In this document: in pieces, positions 25,101 to 33,659 of the stretch | Layout: each line of letters starts with the position of its first letter | How positions within the stretch are numbered: position 1 is the stretch's first letter | Source: Candidatus Saccharimonadota bacterium | Lineage (GTDB): Bacteria > Patescibacteriota > Saccharimonadia > Saccharimonadales > Saccharimonadaceae | DNA: 64,000 bases | Direction: 5' to 3' | Assembly (NCBI GenBank): GCA_030531645.1 | Contig: JAUNNB010000006.1 | Coordinates: forward strand, 1 to 64,000 | Translations under genes and position numbers: made by a program | The notes under the pieces: model-generated | What the model was told of the DNA's origin: nothing | Seen by the model: only the letters and a program-made list of their open reading frames with translations | Database searches by the model: none

Positions 25101-26069
25101 GACGCCAAAGAATCCGACGCTACCTTCGGCCACGATACTGAAGTTCTCGATAAAGCCGGCAATCATGTCAAGACTTTCCACGCCGACGAAAAGGTTTACG
25201 TCCACGATCCTAACCTCACCCCAGAAGAGAACGAAGCTATCAACAAAGAACGCGCTAACGAGTATGCTTACGAACAGCTCCGTGGCGAATACGCCAACCA
25301 AATTGAAAAACTTGCTGGTGGTTCATGGAGCCTTGAAAACATGAAATCTCCAATTCGCGAAGCTCTCCGTATCGACCTTGTCCGTCAGCAATCTAGAGGT
25401 GGCAACGCTCCTCAGAATGCTCCTACCGACGCTCCATACGATGCTCCTACCGATTTGCCTACCCAGCCTGCTGGTCCTACTGGTCCTCAGGGTGGCAACC
25501 CTAATAATCCTAACGGCCAACCTCAGGGTCCTCAAGGCACTCAGCAACAACCTACCCAGCAGCCTACTGGTCAGCCTCAGCAGCAGCCTGCCCAGCAACA
25601 ACCTGTCCAACAGCAACCTGCTCAGCCACAGCAAGGCCAGCCTCAGAGTCCTGCTCCAGCAGCTCCATCTGCACCTGTTGCTCCACAAGGCGCTTCTGCT
25701 CCTGCCCCTGCTCAACCTACATCTACCCACTCCGACTCTACTGCCGATGATGACGATCTCAGCACCGACGGCACTCCAGGCAAACAATCCGGTTCTAAAG
25801 TTAACGGCGCTATTCTCCGTGCTCTCAACGAATTGTTGAAGGTTGATAAAGAACTCAGTGAAAAGATTGAGGAAATGCTCACTAAGGAAGACGACAAGCC
25901 TACCGAAGATGATGGCACCAAGTCTGTCTATGAAACTCTCGCTGAGATGAAACAGCAAGAGTCTGACCAACAAAAAGTCCAACTTCTCCAGAAGATTCTT
26001 GACGCTCTTCTCGAAGAAGGGAAGGACGTTCCAAAACATCCAGACGACCCAGTCGACCCAACTAAATAA
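22173..26069 (+). CDS. VirB6/TrbL-like T4SS inner-membrane channel protein
   Basis: 1298 residues. Signal peptide (GLLLAVTALTSPLSATPVFA), an acidic Thr/Pro-rich stretch, then a polytopic core (about 85-390) with ILIIIYSQITGLGISNYGIK and LPKLIIAAILVNLSYIVCAL, which is repeated in the paralogue at 52.9 kb. After the membrane core comes a long soluble region (about 400-1080), a Pro/Gln-rich tract (about 1090-1190) and a charged coiled-coil-like end (ELLKVDKELSEKIEEMLT). VirB6 proteins form the inner-membrane pore. The large soluble tail is far longer than in VirB6 proper. It is followed directly by PrgI and the VirB4 genes. Confidence 0.78.
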   Translation: MSKWNRFKNRLLTPVLGLLLAVTALTSPLSATPVFADPVNENLTPAISEPAETVPNVPNTPDTPEETPEDTSEDTSTDTSTDGTSEEGATCYSQVGALGWLVCPATGFLAKGIDFLYGLIEELLVVQPVSTESSSPIFIVWGYLRNITCIIFVAFLLIIIYSQITGLGISNYGIKRTLPKLIIAAILVNLSYIVCALAVDVSNIIGASLHSFLANIGEQAIIAGGADININISFYDLFTAIAGGGVIAGLAIAVSGGALQLLLALIPVIVGGIISVLIGLATISLRQAVIIVLVVVSPLAFVCYLLPNTEKWYQKWLNAFTQMLFFYPMFSLLFGVSRLAGWLFIASANSALGVILGVAIQILPLFLAAPLMKMSGTVLGAVSSRLSKLGDKANAGVRAYVDPYKNAKRAEQIAKASQKRFNPFSGGSWMAARYARNYKLADRERVATEDLKNLNEEQVQALKRGTRIIAYDKKTGEAIYTQRPISIQSGRRKGQFADKEAGRAMTAEAQNRAIKLRLANTKLRTDNVHDVANDYLAENGITEGEIVPRTSLNGEYFFRIDQANRQKANQALADQRYVLGRYADAMAVDPKTGKHINPAAYKQEVLPYLGSDGFDINKYMRDGHGNFLLDSHGNRVLNPTGARSAFVSEADFLGKITQDRDSLAVTHTQRMQAYLDRQVTNVVDKLFAESLKHADTDTVISGMKVLAQRGDYDKVSDPLKNFFNDGNVDLCSDMSNRIAFELLQMKGGDPSLARFGKFINMETWAYTSGRRKTATVRHSEFMNGYVLKDPNDPNLVLTDPAGHDLYDPEGFLYETDEKTGLVSTDANGNPVIYRAKIDLADAIAGTKLNDIDRTFYASLLGQMRSVDDSMFPGRKPGSALEWRKRVTTNMMPAIVSALATFPSGSEQIVSMVGYLTGMKMKGGKWVDATHGNGIDHDLEHELALYNTALYNKAITPRQLIDLRSDTWGGIIERIKLDAKESDATFGHDTEVLDKAGNHVKTFHADEKVYVHDPNLTPEENEAINKERANEYAYEQLRGEYANQIEKLAGGSWSLENMKSPIREALRIDLVRQQSRGGNAPQNAPTDAPYDAPTDLPTQPAGPTGPQGGNPNNPNGQPQGPQGTQQQPTQQPTGQPQQQPAQQQPVQQQPAQPQQGQPQSPAPAAPSAPVAPQGASAPAPAQPTSTHSDSTADDDDLSTDGTPGKQSGSKVNGAILRALNELLKVDKELSEKIEEMLTKEDDKPTEDDGTKSVYETLAEMKQQESDQQKVQLLQKILDALLEEGKDVPKHPDDPVDPTK

Positions 26070-26107
26070 TCCCTAAAAATCCCCTACAAATAAAAACTTG
26101 ATTATGC

Positions 26108-26123
26108 TATAATTAAATAGTAT
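26108..26123 (+). promoter_or_regulatory. Leaderless-type promoter of the PrgI gene
   Basis: ATGC-TATAAT (26108-26113), 10 nt to ATG 26124, no SD site. Confidence 0.7.
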
Positions 26124-27251
26124 ATGGCACAATATAAAGTCCCTCAGGACGTCGAGGCCGAAGATCGTTTGCTTGGCCCGTTCACATTTCGCCAATTTGT
26201 ATATCTTATGATTGGGGTCGGGTGTGGCGCAGCATGTTGGGGTTTGGCTCAACTCTTTCTTCCTCTCGCGATTATTCCACTTCCTTTTGCTATCTTTTTC
26301 ATTGTCTTAGCTTTACCACTTAGAAAAGATCAGCCAATGGAGACTTATCTTGCTGCCGTTGTTAGTTTCCGCCTCAAACCAAACAAGCGTCTCTGGCAAG
26401 CCGGTCAGAGGGAAACTATGATTCTTATCACCGCTCCAAAACAAGTTGAAAAATCTCGCACTCGCGATATTACCGAAGACGAGGCTTCTCACCGTCTCTC
26501 CTTCCTCGCCAACCTCGTCGATACTGAAGGTCAATCCATTCGTGGCGTCGCCGCTCAGAGTTCTATGAAGGAAGAATATGTCGCCGAGGCTAACCAAATC
26601 GACGATATCCTCGAAGCCAATAATGAAACTATCGACCGTATCATCGCTCAAGAGCAGGCCGAGCGCCATGCGGAGTTGGTCGCCAACATGCGCAACGCCA
26701 TCGCCGCCACCGACAGCGTCATGAACCCAGGCACACCTGGCACAACCTCAGAATTTACAGACGGTGCTTCCGAGGAAACTTTGCGAAGGACGGCGAGCAA
26801 CGTAAGCGAGGAGCCCCACAACGGTGGGCGCGACGAAGCTGATTCCGAGGAAGTCACCGTTGTAAATTCCGGCTTTACTCCGGTATCCCAGAACTTCACT
26901 CCAGTCTCAGCCCCAGCCCAAAACATCGCTCCAGTCGAACAAACCAGTTTCGTAGATCATAATATGCTTCGACAAGCTGCCATCGAACAGCAAAAGCAAA
27001 ATCTCGCTTCTAATACCGAGTACTCTATCCAAACTATCGCTGCCGAAGCAAACCGTATCGCCAAGTCCGAGCCGGCTAAGCCCGACCCTACTACTTTCCC
27101 GATTCCGCATTCTTACACTCCGCCAGTTCCAGAAAGCTTACAACAACCTACTCCACCGCCAGCACCTACCAGTTACGAAGAACTCGCGAGACAAAGCCTC
27201 GCCAACTACACACCAGGACAAGCAATATTTACACCAGGAGGAAAGAACTAA
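26124..27251 (+). CDS. PrgI-family (VirB3-like) T4SS protein with a long disordered tail
   Basis: 375 residues. The PrgI domain is residues 1-110: QYKVPQDVEAEDRLLGPFTF (family start), two membrane helices (YLMIGVGCGAACWGLAQLF, IPLPFAIFFIVLALPL) and LRKDQPMETYLAAVVSF. PrgI/VirB3 sits with the VirB4 ATPase at the inner membrane. The remaining 260 residues are a low-complexity tail; residues about 216-243 are encoded by the second copy of the 84-bp repeat. Usual PrgI proteins are about 110-150 residues. Its stop abuts the next ATG. Confidence 0.85.
   Translation: MAQYKVPQDVEAEDRLLGPFTFRQFVYLMIGVGCGAACWGLAQLFLPLAIIPLPFAIFFIVLALPLRKDQPMETYLAAVVSFRLKPNKRLWQAGQRETMILITAPKQVEKSRTRDITEDEASHRLSFLANLVDTEGQSIRGVAAQSSMKEEYVAEANQIDDILEANNETIDRIIAQEQAERHAELVANMRNAIAATDSVMNPGTPGTTSEFTDGASEETLRRTASNVSEEPHNGGRDEADSEEVTVVNSGFTPVSQNFTPVSAPAQNIAPVEQTSFVDHNMLRQAAIEQQKQNLASNTEYSIQTIAAEANRIAKSEPAKPDPTTFPIPHSYTPPVPESLQQPTPPPAPTSYEELARQSLANYTPGQAIFTPGGKN
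26772..26855 (+). repeat. 84-bp in-frame repeat element, copy 2
   Basis: Matches copy 1 at 77/84 bases. Its hairpin is CCCAC-AACG-GTGGG, with a compensatory base-pair change relative to copy 1. Confidence 0.85.
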
Positions 27252-28205
27252 ATGCAAAACAACCAACCATATCAACAAATCCCAGGCCAACCAGCCCAGC
27301 CGATTCCGGCTCAGGCAGTTCAACCTGCTTACCAGCAGCCAGCTCAGTCTACTTATCAGCAGCCAGCTGCTCCAGTTCAAGCTCCTGCTCCATCCCCAAT
27401 CAAGATCCAGAACCCAATGGCTCCGGATGCTCCAGTTACTCAACTTCCTGATGCAAAGAACGCTACTCAGACAACCCTCCTCCTCTCTGAGATCCGCGAT
27501 TCGCTCGTCATTATGAAAGATGGTTCATTCCGTGCCGTAGTCGCTTGTAAATCCATTAACTTCGACCTTATGTCCGAAACCGAACGTGAAGGTGTCGAAT
27601 ATTCCTACCAAAGTTTCTTGAACTCCCTCACTTTCACCACTCAAATTTTGATTCGTTCTCAGCGTGTTGATATCGGCCCATATCTCGAGCGTCTCACCGA
27701 AATCCGCCGCAACAACGATAATATGCTTCTCGGTGTTCTTATGGATGACTACATCAACTTCATCGACATCCTTTCCCAAGAAGCCAACATTATGGACAAG
27801 TCGTTCTTCATCATCATCCCTTACTACACTAGTCCAGAAGCCGAAAAAATGCTCAACCAGCCAAAGAACATTTTCTCTGGCATCTTCAGCACCAAGACCC
27901 CAGAAGTTACTCGTATTGACCGTGCCACTTACGACAAAGCAACAAGTGAAATCAACAATCGTGTCGAAAGTATTATTTCCGGTCTCTTCCAAATCGGTAT
28001 TCACTCAGTTCGCTTGAATACCAAGGAACTTTCAGAGCTTTATTACAACTTCAATAACCCTGATACCGCAGTTCGCGAACCATTTATTGATTTCAGCAAG
28101 ATGGCTACTACCTACGTCCGCAAAGCTCCAAACCCGAATGCACAGCCAGCCGCACCAACATTACAAGCACCAGGCGCTAATTATCAAGGAGGTCAAAATG
28201 CCTAG
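27252..28205 (+). CDS. TraC-N-like T4SS accessory protein
   Basis: 317 residues. A Pro/Gln/Ala-rich start (1-65) precedes a soluble domain: TLLLSEIRDSLVIMKDGSFR, AVVACKSINFDLMSETE, FTTQILIRSQRVDIGPYLE, FFIIIPYYTSP and GIHSVRLNTKELSELYYNF. This matches the N-terminal domain of TraC/VirB4 ATPases, encoded here as a separate protein before the complete ATPase. GGAGGAAAG precedes the ATG and the stop overlaps the ATPase start by 8 nt, so the two products are coupled and probably bind each other. Confidence 0.75.
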   Translation: MQNNQPYQQIPGQPAQPIPAQAVQPAYQQPAQSTYQQPAAPVQAPAPSPIKIQNPMAPDAPVTQLPDAKNATQTTLLLSEIRDSLVIMKDGSFRAVVACKSINFDLMSETEREGVEYSYQSFLNSLTFTTQILIRSQRVDIGPYLERLTEIRRNNDNMLLGVLMDDYINFIDILSQEANIMDKSFFIIIPYYTSPEAEKMLNQPKNIFSGIFSTKTPEVTRIDRATYDKATSEINNRVESIISGLFQIGIHSVRLNTKELSELYYNFNNPDTAVREPFIDFSKMATTYVRKAPNPNAQPAAPTLQAPGANYQGGQNA

Positions 28206-30021
28206 AAAGAAACAAACTCAAGCCCAAATCGCTGCCCAAGCGCAGTCAATGGAAGAAGCTGAAATTCAGCGCGCGTTTGAGCAAGGTATCACTACTCTCC
28301 GCGATCTCATCTCCCCAAGTTCTATCGAAATTGCCGCTGACCATTTTCGTCTCGGCACCAAATACGGTCGTACCATCTATGTCTATGGCTACCCTCGCAC
28401 ACTCTTCACTGGTTGGCTTTCACCGTTGATTAACATCGACGAAGTTCTTGATATCTCAATGTATATCTATCCAGTTGATACTGCCATCATTATGAAAAAC
28501 CTCCGCAAGAAGGTGACCCAGCTCGAAGCTAATATCGCTCTCGATCAAGAGAAAGGCAAGATTCGTAACCCAGAAACCGACGCAGCCATCCAGGATGCCG
28601 AGGAACTCCGTGACCAACTCCAGGTCGGTGCTGAGAAATTCTTTCGCTTCGGTCTTTATGTCACACTCTGGGCAGACAGTATGGACGAGCTCAATTTTGT
28701 CCAACACAAGATTGAAACCCTCTTCGGCCAGCAGATGGTCTTCAGTAAAGTCGCTAGCTCCCAACAAGAGCAGGGAATGAATACTACGATGCCACTCGGC
28801 ACAGATCAGCTCCAAGTTCGCCGTAATATGAACACTGGCGCTATTTCCACTTCCTTCCCATTCACTTCTGCCGACCTTACCCAGGAAAAAGGTATTCTCT
28901 ACGGTATTAATATGCACAACAACGGTCTCGTCATCTTCGACCGTTTCACACTTGAAAACGCCAACATGGTCGTCTTCGCTAAGTCTGGTGCAGGTAAATC
29001 ATTCACGGTCAAGCTCGAAGCCGTTCGTTCTATGATGGTCGGTGCTGAGATTATCATTATCGACCCTGAAAACGAGTATCAAAAACTTTGCGACGCCGTC
29101 GGTGGTTCTTATGTCCGCCTCTCGCTTAACTCTGATGTTCGTATCAACCCATTCGATCTGCCAAAAGTTATCGATGCTGAAGATGCTTCCGATGCTCTCC
29201 GCGCTAACCTCGTTACCTTGCACGGTCTCTTCCGCCTTATGCTTGGTGGTACCCAAAACACTGGTGGTCCAGTCCTCAGCCCTAACGAAGAGGCTGACCT
29301 CGACCAAGCCCTCATCGATACTTACGCTCGTGCTGGTATTACTTCCGACCCTCTCACCCATCAGTCCACTCCGCCAACTATCATCAATCTCTACGATACG
29401 TTGTTGCATATGGGTGGCACCGGTCCAGAACTCGCTCAGCGTCTGCGTAAATATACTACCGGTACCTTCGCAGGTATCTTCTCACAGCAATCCAACATCG
29501 ATATCAACAACCAAATGGTCGTGTTCAACATTCGTGATCTCGAAGACGAACTTCGTCCAGTCGCAATGTATATTGTCTTGAACCACATTTGGAATATCGT
29601 TCGCGCCAACCAGAAGAAGCGCCTCCTTATCGTTGATGAGGCCTGGCAGCTCATGAAGTATGATGATTCTGCATCCTTCCTCTTCTCTCTCGCTAAACGC
29701 GCTCGTAAATATTACCTCGGTCTCACAACCATTACCCAGGACGTTGAAGACTTTATGTCCAGCAAAATGGGTCGTGCTATCGTTCACAACTCATCTATGC
29801 AAATTCTTTTGAAGCAATCTGCTGCAGCCGTCGATGTCTTGTCCGATGTCTTCAAACTTACCGAAGAGGAAAAGAAGCGTCTCGCCAACTTCCCAGTTGG
29901 TCAGGGTCTCTTCTTCGCTGGTCCAAACCACGTCCATATCCAAGTTGTTGCATCCGAAACCGAGGAGGCCTTGATTACCACTAAGCCTCAAGCTCTCCAA
30001 AAAGAACAACAGCAACCATAA
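28198..30021 (+). CDS. VirB4/TraC-family T4SS ATPase
   Basis: 607 residues from ATG 28198 (AAGGAGG upstream). The N-terminal domain (1-240) includes IYVYGYPRTLFTGWLSPLIN and DELNFVQHKIETLFG. The RecA-like motor has Walker A AKSGAGKS (about 261-268), IIDPENEYQKL, NIRDLEDELRPVAM, Walker B LLIVDEAWQLM (about 476-486) and the TITQDVEDFM and NSSMQILLKQS segments. VirB4 powers pilus assembly and substrate movement. It is the last gene of the PrgI operon and is followed by a terminator. Confidence 0.93.
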   Translation: MPRKKQTQAQIAAQAQSMEEAEIQRAFEQGITTLRDLISPSSIEIAADHFRLGTKYGRTIYVYGYPRTLFTGWLSPLINIDEVLDISMYIYPVDTAIIMKNLRKKVTQLEANIALDQEKGKIRNPETDAAIQDAEELRDQLQVGAEKFFRFGLYVTLWADSMDELNFVQHKIETLFGQQMVFSKVASSQQEQGMNTTMPLGTDQLQVRRNMNTGAISTSFPFTSADLTQEKGILYGINMHNNGLVIFDRFTLENANMVVFAKSGAGKSFTVKLEAVRSMMVGAEIIIIDPENEYQKLCDAVGGSYVRLSLNSDVRINPFDLPKVIDAEDASDALRANLVTLHGLFRLMLGGTQNTGGPVLSPNEEADLDQALIDTYARAGITSDPLTHQSTPPTIINLYDTLLHMGGTGPELAQRLRKYTTGTFAGIFSQQSNIDINNQMVVFNIRDLEDELRPVAMYIVLNHIWNIVRANQKKRLLIVDEAWQLMKYDDSASFLFSLAKRARKYYLGLTTITQDVEDFMSSKMGRAIVHNSSMQILLKQSAAAVDVLSDVFKLTEEEKKRLANFPVGQGLFFAGPNHVHIQVVASETEEALITTKPQALQKEQQQP

Positions 30022-30023
30022 AT

Positions 30024-30052
30024 AAATAAACGGGCAAACGCCCGTTTATTTA
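30024..30052. terminator. Terminator shared by virB4 and the ABC exporter operon
   Basis: AAATAAACGGGC / GCCCGTTTATTT, AAAC loop; symmetrical A/T flanks allow both directions. Confidence 0.8.
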
Positions 30053-31837
30053 TTGTGCGAATTGCGAATTGTAGAGCTCAGCATAAAATCCATTGAGCGC
30101 CAACAAATCCTCATGCTTACCTTGCTCAATAATATTTCCATCCTTCATCACCAGGATGAGATCTGAATTGCGAATAGTAGACAGACGATGTGCAATCACA
30201 AACGATGTGCGTCCTTCGGTTAACTTATCAAACGCATTCTGAATTAGTTGTTCCGTGCGAGTATCAACATTTGATGTCGCTTCATCTAGAATCATCATTG
30301 GCTGGTCTGCCACCATCGCACGCGCAATCGTCAGAAGCTGTTTTTCACCAGCCGAGATATTATCAGAATCCTCCGAAATTTCCGTCTTATATCCCTTCGG
30401 CAACGATTCAATAAAATGCTCAATTCCTACTGCTTTCACAGCACGCTTCACATCTGCTTCAGTGGCATCCTCTGCACCATATTTCAAATTATCATACACT
30501 GTCCCAGAGAATAACCATGTATCCTGCAAAACCATACCAAACATTCTTCTCACATCTTTTCGCGCCAATTCCGAAGTCGGCACACCATCAATTGTTATAT
30601 ACCCAGAATCAGGATCATAAAAACGCATTAGTAGGTTTACGACTGTAGTCTTACCAGCCCCAGTCGGACCAACAATCGCCACATTCATTCCTGGCGTAAT
30701 CTTGCATGAGAAGTTAGAAATCACAGGTTTCTTTTTGTCATACGAAAACGCCATATCGTGAAATTCTACTTCACCCTTCACAGCCTCAATATCTATATTC
30801 CTGACATTTTTTTCTACCGGCTCTTCCTCTTCATTCAGGAACTCAAAAATTCTCTCTGCCGCCGCCATAATTTGCTGAATTGTCGCAGCCATTTGCGCCA
30901 CTTCAGTGATTGGGCGGTTAAAGCGGTTCACGTACTGAATAAAGGCCTGCAAATTTCCAATCGTGATTGCGCCAATCAACGCAAAGTGTCCGCCCAAAAC
31001 ACAAATTGCAATATAGCCAATATTCGTAAACACGTGTGTCACCGGAAAAGCCAGAGAACCATAAAACTGAGATTTCCAAGAAGCATTATAAAGTTGTGAG
31101 TTCGTTTGTTTGAACGCCGAGATAGACTTAGCTTCATGTGAGTTTGCACGAATAATAGATTGCCCAGTATAATCCTCTTCAATTGTGGAGTTAAGTGTGC
31201 CAAGCAAAGTCCTCTGCGCACGGAAATATTTTTGGGCCTTCCTCGTAATTTTACCCACTACGATTAACCCAAGTGGAACCACTACAATCGCAATAATCGA
31301 GAGCGATACAGAAATATAAAGCATCATTGCAAGCATTCCAACTAGAGTCGTCACCGATATAATAATAGTCGTCACAGTATTTCCAAATTGACCGGCCACC
31401 GTCTCTACATCATTCGTCATTCTAGACATCACATCACCAATCTGCACTTTATCAAAGTACGAAACCGGCAATCTAGAAATCTTTGCCATAATTTGTTCGC
31501 GCATTTCTTTTGAGAATTTAGCCGTTATGCGCACCAAAATCACCGATGCCAAATAACCAATCACGCCGGACACTATATATAATATAATCAATATCACCGC
31601 CAAGGTTCCAAGCTCATCCCACTTCACACCTTCACCGTTCGCAAGGGAAGTAGTAGCACTTGTTGTCATCTGACCCAAAATCATTGGGCCAACGGTAGTC
31701 AAGGCTGTTGAAATTATCGAGACCACACAGACCACAATCAAAGCTACACGCCACTTTTTAAGCGCACCAAGAAACTGTCTCATGGTCTTCTTCATATTCT
31801 TCGGCTTTTGTGTAGCGCCTTTAATATGCCCAGGCAT
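30050..31837 (-). CDS. ABC exporter half-transporter B (MdlB/LmrD-like)
   Basis: 595 residues. Six membrane helices (about 30-330), then an ATPase domain with Walker A VGPTGAGKTT, a variant signature ISAGEKQLLTIARAM and Walker B MMILDEATSNVD with the catalytic Glu. It pairs with the gene just upstream (TAATG overlap) as a heterodimer exporting lipids, peptides or drugs; the substrate cannot be read from sequence. The first 18 residues are a basic cytosolic extension. Confidence 0.9.
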   Translation of the reverse strand: MPGHIKGATQKPKNMKKTMRQFLGALKKWRVALIVVCVVSIISTALTTVGPMILGQMTTSATTSLANGEGVKWDELGTLAVILIILYIVSGVIGYLASVILVRITAKFSKEMREQIMAKISRLPVSYFDKVQIGDVMSRMTNDVETVAGQFGNTVTTIIISVTTLVGMLAMMLYISVSLSIIAIVVVPLGLIVVGKITRKAQKYFRAQRTLLGTLNSTIEEDYTGQSIIRANSHEAKSISAFKQTNSQLYNASWKSQFYGSLAFPVTHVFTNIGYIAICVLGGHFALIGAITIGNLQAFIQYVNRFNRPITEVAQMAATIQQIMAAAERIFEFLNEEEEPVEKNVRNIDIEAVKGEVEFHDMAFSYDKKKPVISNFSCKITPGMNVAIVGPTGAGKTTVVNLLMRFYDPDSGYITIDGVPTSELARKDVRRMFGMVLQDTWLFSGTVYDNLKYGAEDATEADVKRAVKAVGIEHFIESLPKGYKTEISEDSDNISAGEKQLLTIARAMVADQPMMILDEATSNVDTRTEQLIQNAFDKLTEGRTSFVIAHRLSTIRNSDLILVMKDGNIIEQGKHEDLLALNGFYAELYNSQFAQ

Positions 31838-33621
31838 TATTTAGCCCTCCCAGCAAGTTTCATTTCAGCCGCAAATTCCTGATCCGAAAGTTGCGACTTT
31901 GTGATTTCTCTATACACTTCACAGTCTGCCAGTAACTCTAAATGTGTTCCTCGTCCTACCATCTTACCCTTATCCAACACGATAATTTGGTCTGCATTTT
32001 TAATCGTAGAAATCCTCTGCGCTACAATTACTGTAACCGCTTTCTTCGTCACTGGCTCAAGAGCTTCGCGTAATTTCTTATCCGTCTTCATATCAAGTGC
32101 TGAAAAAGCATCATCAAATATATAAATTTCCGGCTCCTTAGCTATTGCACGCGCAATCGAAAGCCTCTGTCTTTGCCCACCCGAAACATTTGTGCCACCT
32201 TCACTAATCGGTGCATTATACTTTTCCGGCAACTTCTCAACAAACTCTTTAGCTTGTGCAATTTCCGCCGCTTTTCGCATTCGTTTATCAAGTTCAACTT
32301 CTGTATAATCTTTCGTGTTTACGCCAAACAAAATATTTGATTTCACCGTCCCACTAAACAAAAACGCACGCTGCGGCACCAAACCAATTCGGCTTATCAA
32401 CTCATCTTTTGTATAGTTTCTCACATCCACACCATTCACCATCACTTCACCACCAGTCACATCATGCATTCTCGAAATAAGATTTATCAATGTAGATTTT
32501 CCTGAACCAGTTGAGCCAATAAACGCCGTAGTTTTTCCAGCCTCAGCCACAAACGAAATGTCTTTCAAAACTTTTTCTTCTGCTTCGCCATATGCAAAAT
32601 CAACATGTTTGAATTCTATTTTTGGAGCGCCCACTTCCTCGGCCATTTTTTTCTTCCATTTGATAGACACATGCTTCTTCAACACATCATTCACACGATT
32701 TGCCGATACACTAGCCCTAGGCAACATCACGAAAATTATCGTCAGGAACATAAACGACATAATCACTTGTGTCGCATACTGCATAAATGCAATCATCTTG
32801 CCTAAATATGTTGGATCAACCGTAATATTATTAATACCAATCCATATCACCGCAATCGATGTGCCGTTAAAAATCAACATCATCAGTGGCGACTGCAAAC
32901 TCAATAATGTCGATGCAAAAACATCCAGCTTCCTTAGCTTTTCATTTGTCTTAGAGAATTTCTTTTCTTCACGTTTCTGGTTATTAAACGCACGAATCAC
33001 CCTAAGGCCAGTTAGACTCTCACGGGTTTCCAAATTAATTCTATCTTCAAGCATTTGATAAATCTTAAATTTAGGAATCACAACTGCCATAATTGAAATC
33101 GTCAATGTCAGCATAATTACTACAGCAAGCGCGATAATCCAAGTCATATCCGGAGCCAAGAACACTGCATTAATAATCGCAATCGTCGCCATCAATGGCG
33201 CACGCAACATCATCGAAAGCATCATTATGAGTGTCTGCTGAACTGTTGCAATATCATTTGTTGTCCTCGTAATGAGGGAAGCAGTAGAGAAATCATCAAT
33301 CTCATTTATCGAAAATGCAATTACTTTTGAGAAAAATTCATTGCGTATATCACGACCCACTGCAGAGCCAATTTTTGCAGACAAGAATGATGATAAAACC
33401 GCACAGCCAGCTGAAATTAGAGCCGTCACCAGCATCTTAGCGCCAGTTGTAAAAATAAATCCATAATCACCAGTCCCACCATTTGCCATAATTCCATTAT
33501 TAATAATCTGGGACATGTATGTCGGAAGCTGCAAAGTGGTCCATGATTGCACGGCAATCGAAAGCACCAAAAGCAAACTTTGCCAAAAGTAAGGCTTTAG
33601 GTATCTGACCATCCTAAACAT
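31837..33621 (-). CDS. ABC exporter half-transporter A (MdlA/LmrC-like)
   Basis: 594 residues. Membrane domain (about 15-310), then Walker A GSTGSGKST, canonical signature VSGGQRQRLSIARAI and Walker B IYIFDDAFSALD. In the last motif the catalytic Glu is Asp, so this subunit forms the degenerate nucleotide site together with ISAGE of its partner, as in LmrCD- or TM287/288-type heterodimers. A TATAAT box (plus-strand ATTATA 33631-33636) is 9 nt before ATG 33621, so the start is of the leaderless type. Confidence 0.9.
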   Translation of the reverse strand: MFRMVRYLKPYFWQSLLLVLSIAVQSWTTLQLPTYMSQIINNGIMANGGTGDYGFIFTTGAKMLVTALISAGCAVLSSFLSAKIGSAVGRDIRNEFFSKVIAFSINEIDDFSTASLITRTTNDIATVQQTLIMMLSMMLRAPLMATIAIINAVFLAPDMTWIIALAVVIMLTLTISIMAVVIPKFKIYQMLEDRINLETRESLTGLRVIRAFNNQKREEKKFSKTNEKLRKLDVFASTLLSLQSPLMMLIFNGTSIAVIWIGINNITVDPTYLGKMIAFMQYATQVIMSFMFLTIIFVMLPRASVSANRVNDVLKKHVSIKWKKKMAEEVGAPKIEFKHVDFAYGEAEEKVLKDISFVAEAGKTTAFIGSTGSGKSTLINLISRMHDVTGGEVMVNGVDVRNYTKDELISRIGLVPQRAFLFSGTVKSNILFGVNTKDYTEVELDKRMRKAAEIAQAKEFVEKLPEKYNAPISEGGTNVSGGQRQRLSIARAIAKEPEIYIFDDAFSALDMKTDKKLREALEPVTKKAVTVIVAQRISTIKNADQIIVLDKGKMVGRGTHLELLADCEVYREITKSQLSDQEFAAEMKLAGRAK

Positions 33622-33636
33622 AACTAAATTATTATA
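33622..33636 (-). promoter_or_regulatory. Leaderless-type promoter of the ABC exporter operon
   Basis: Minus-strand TATAAT 33636-33631, 9 nt to the ATG. Confidence 0.7.
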
Positions 33637-33659
33637 CTTGAATTATGAATTATCTTCAA

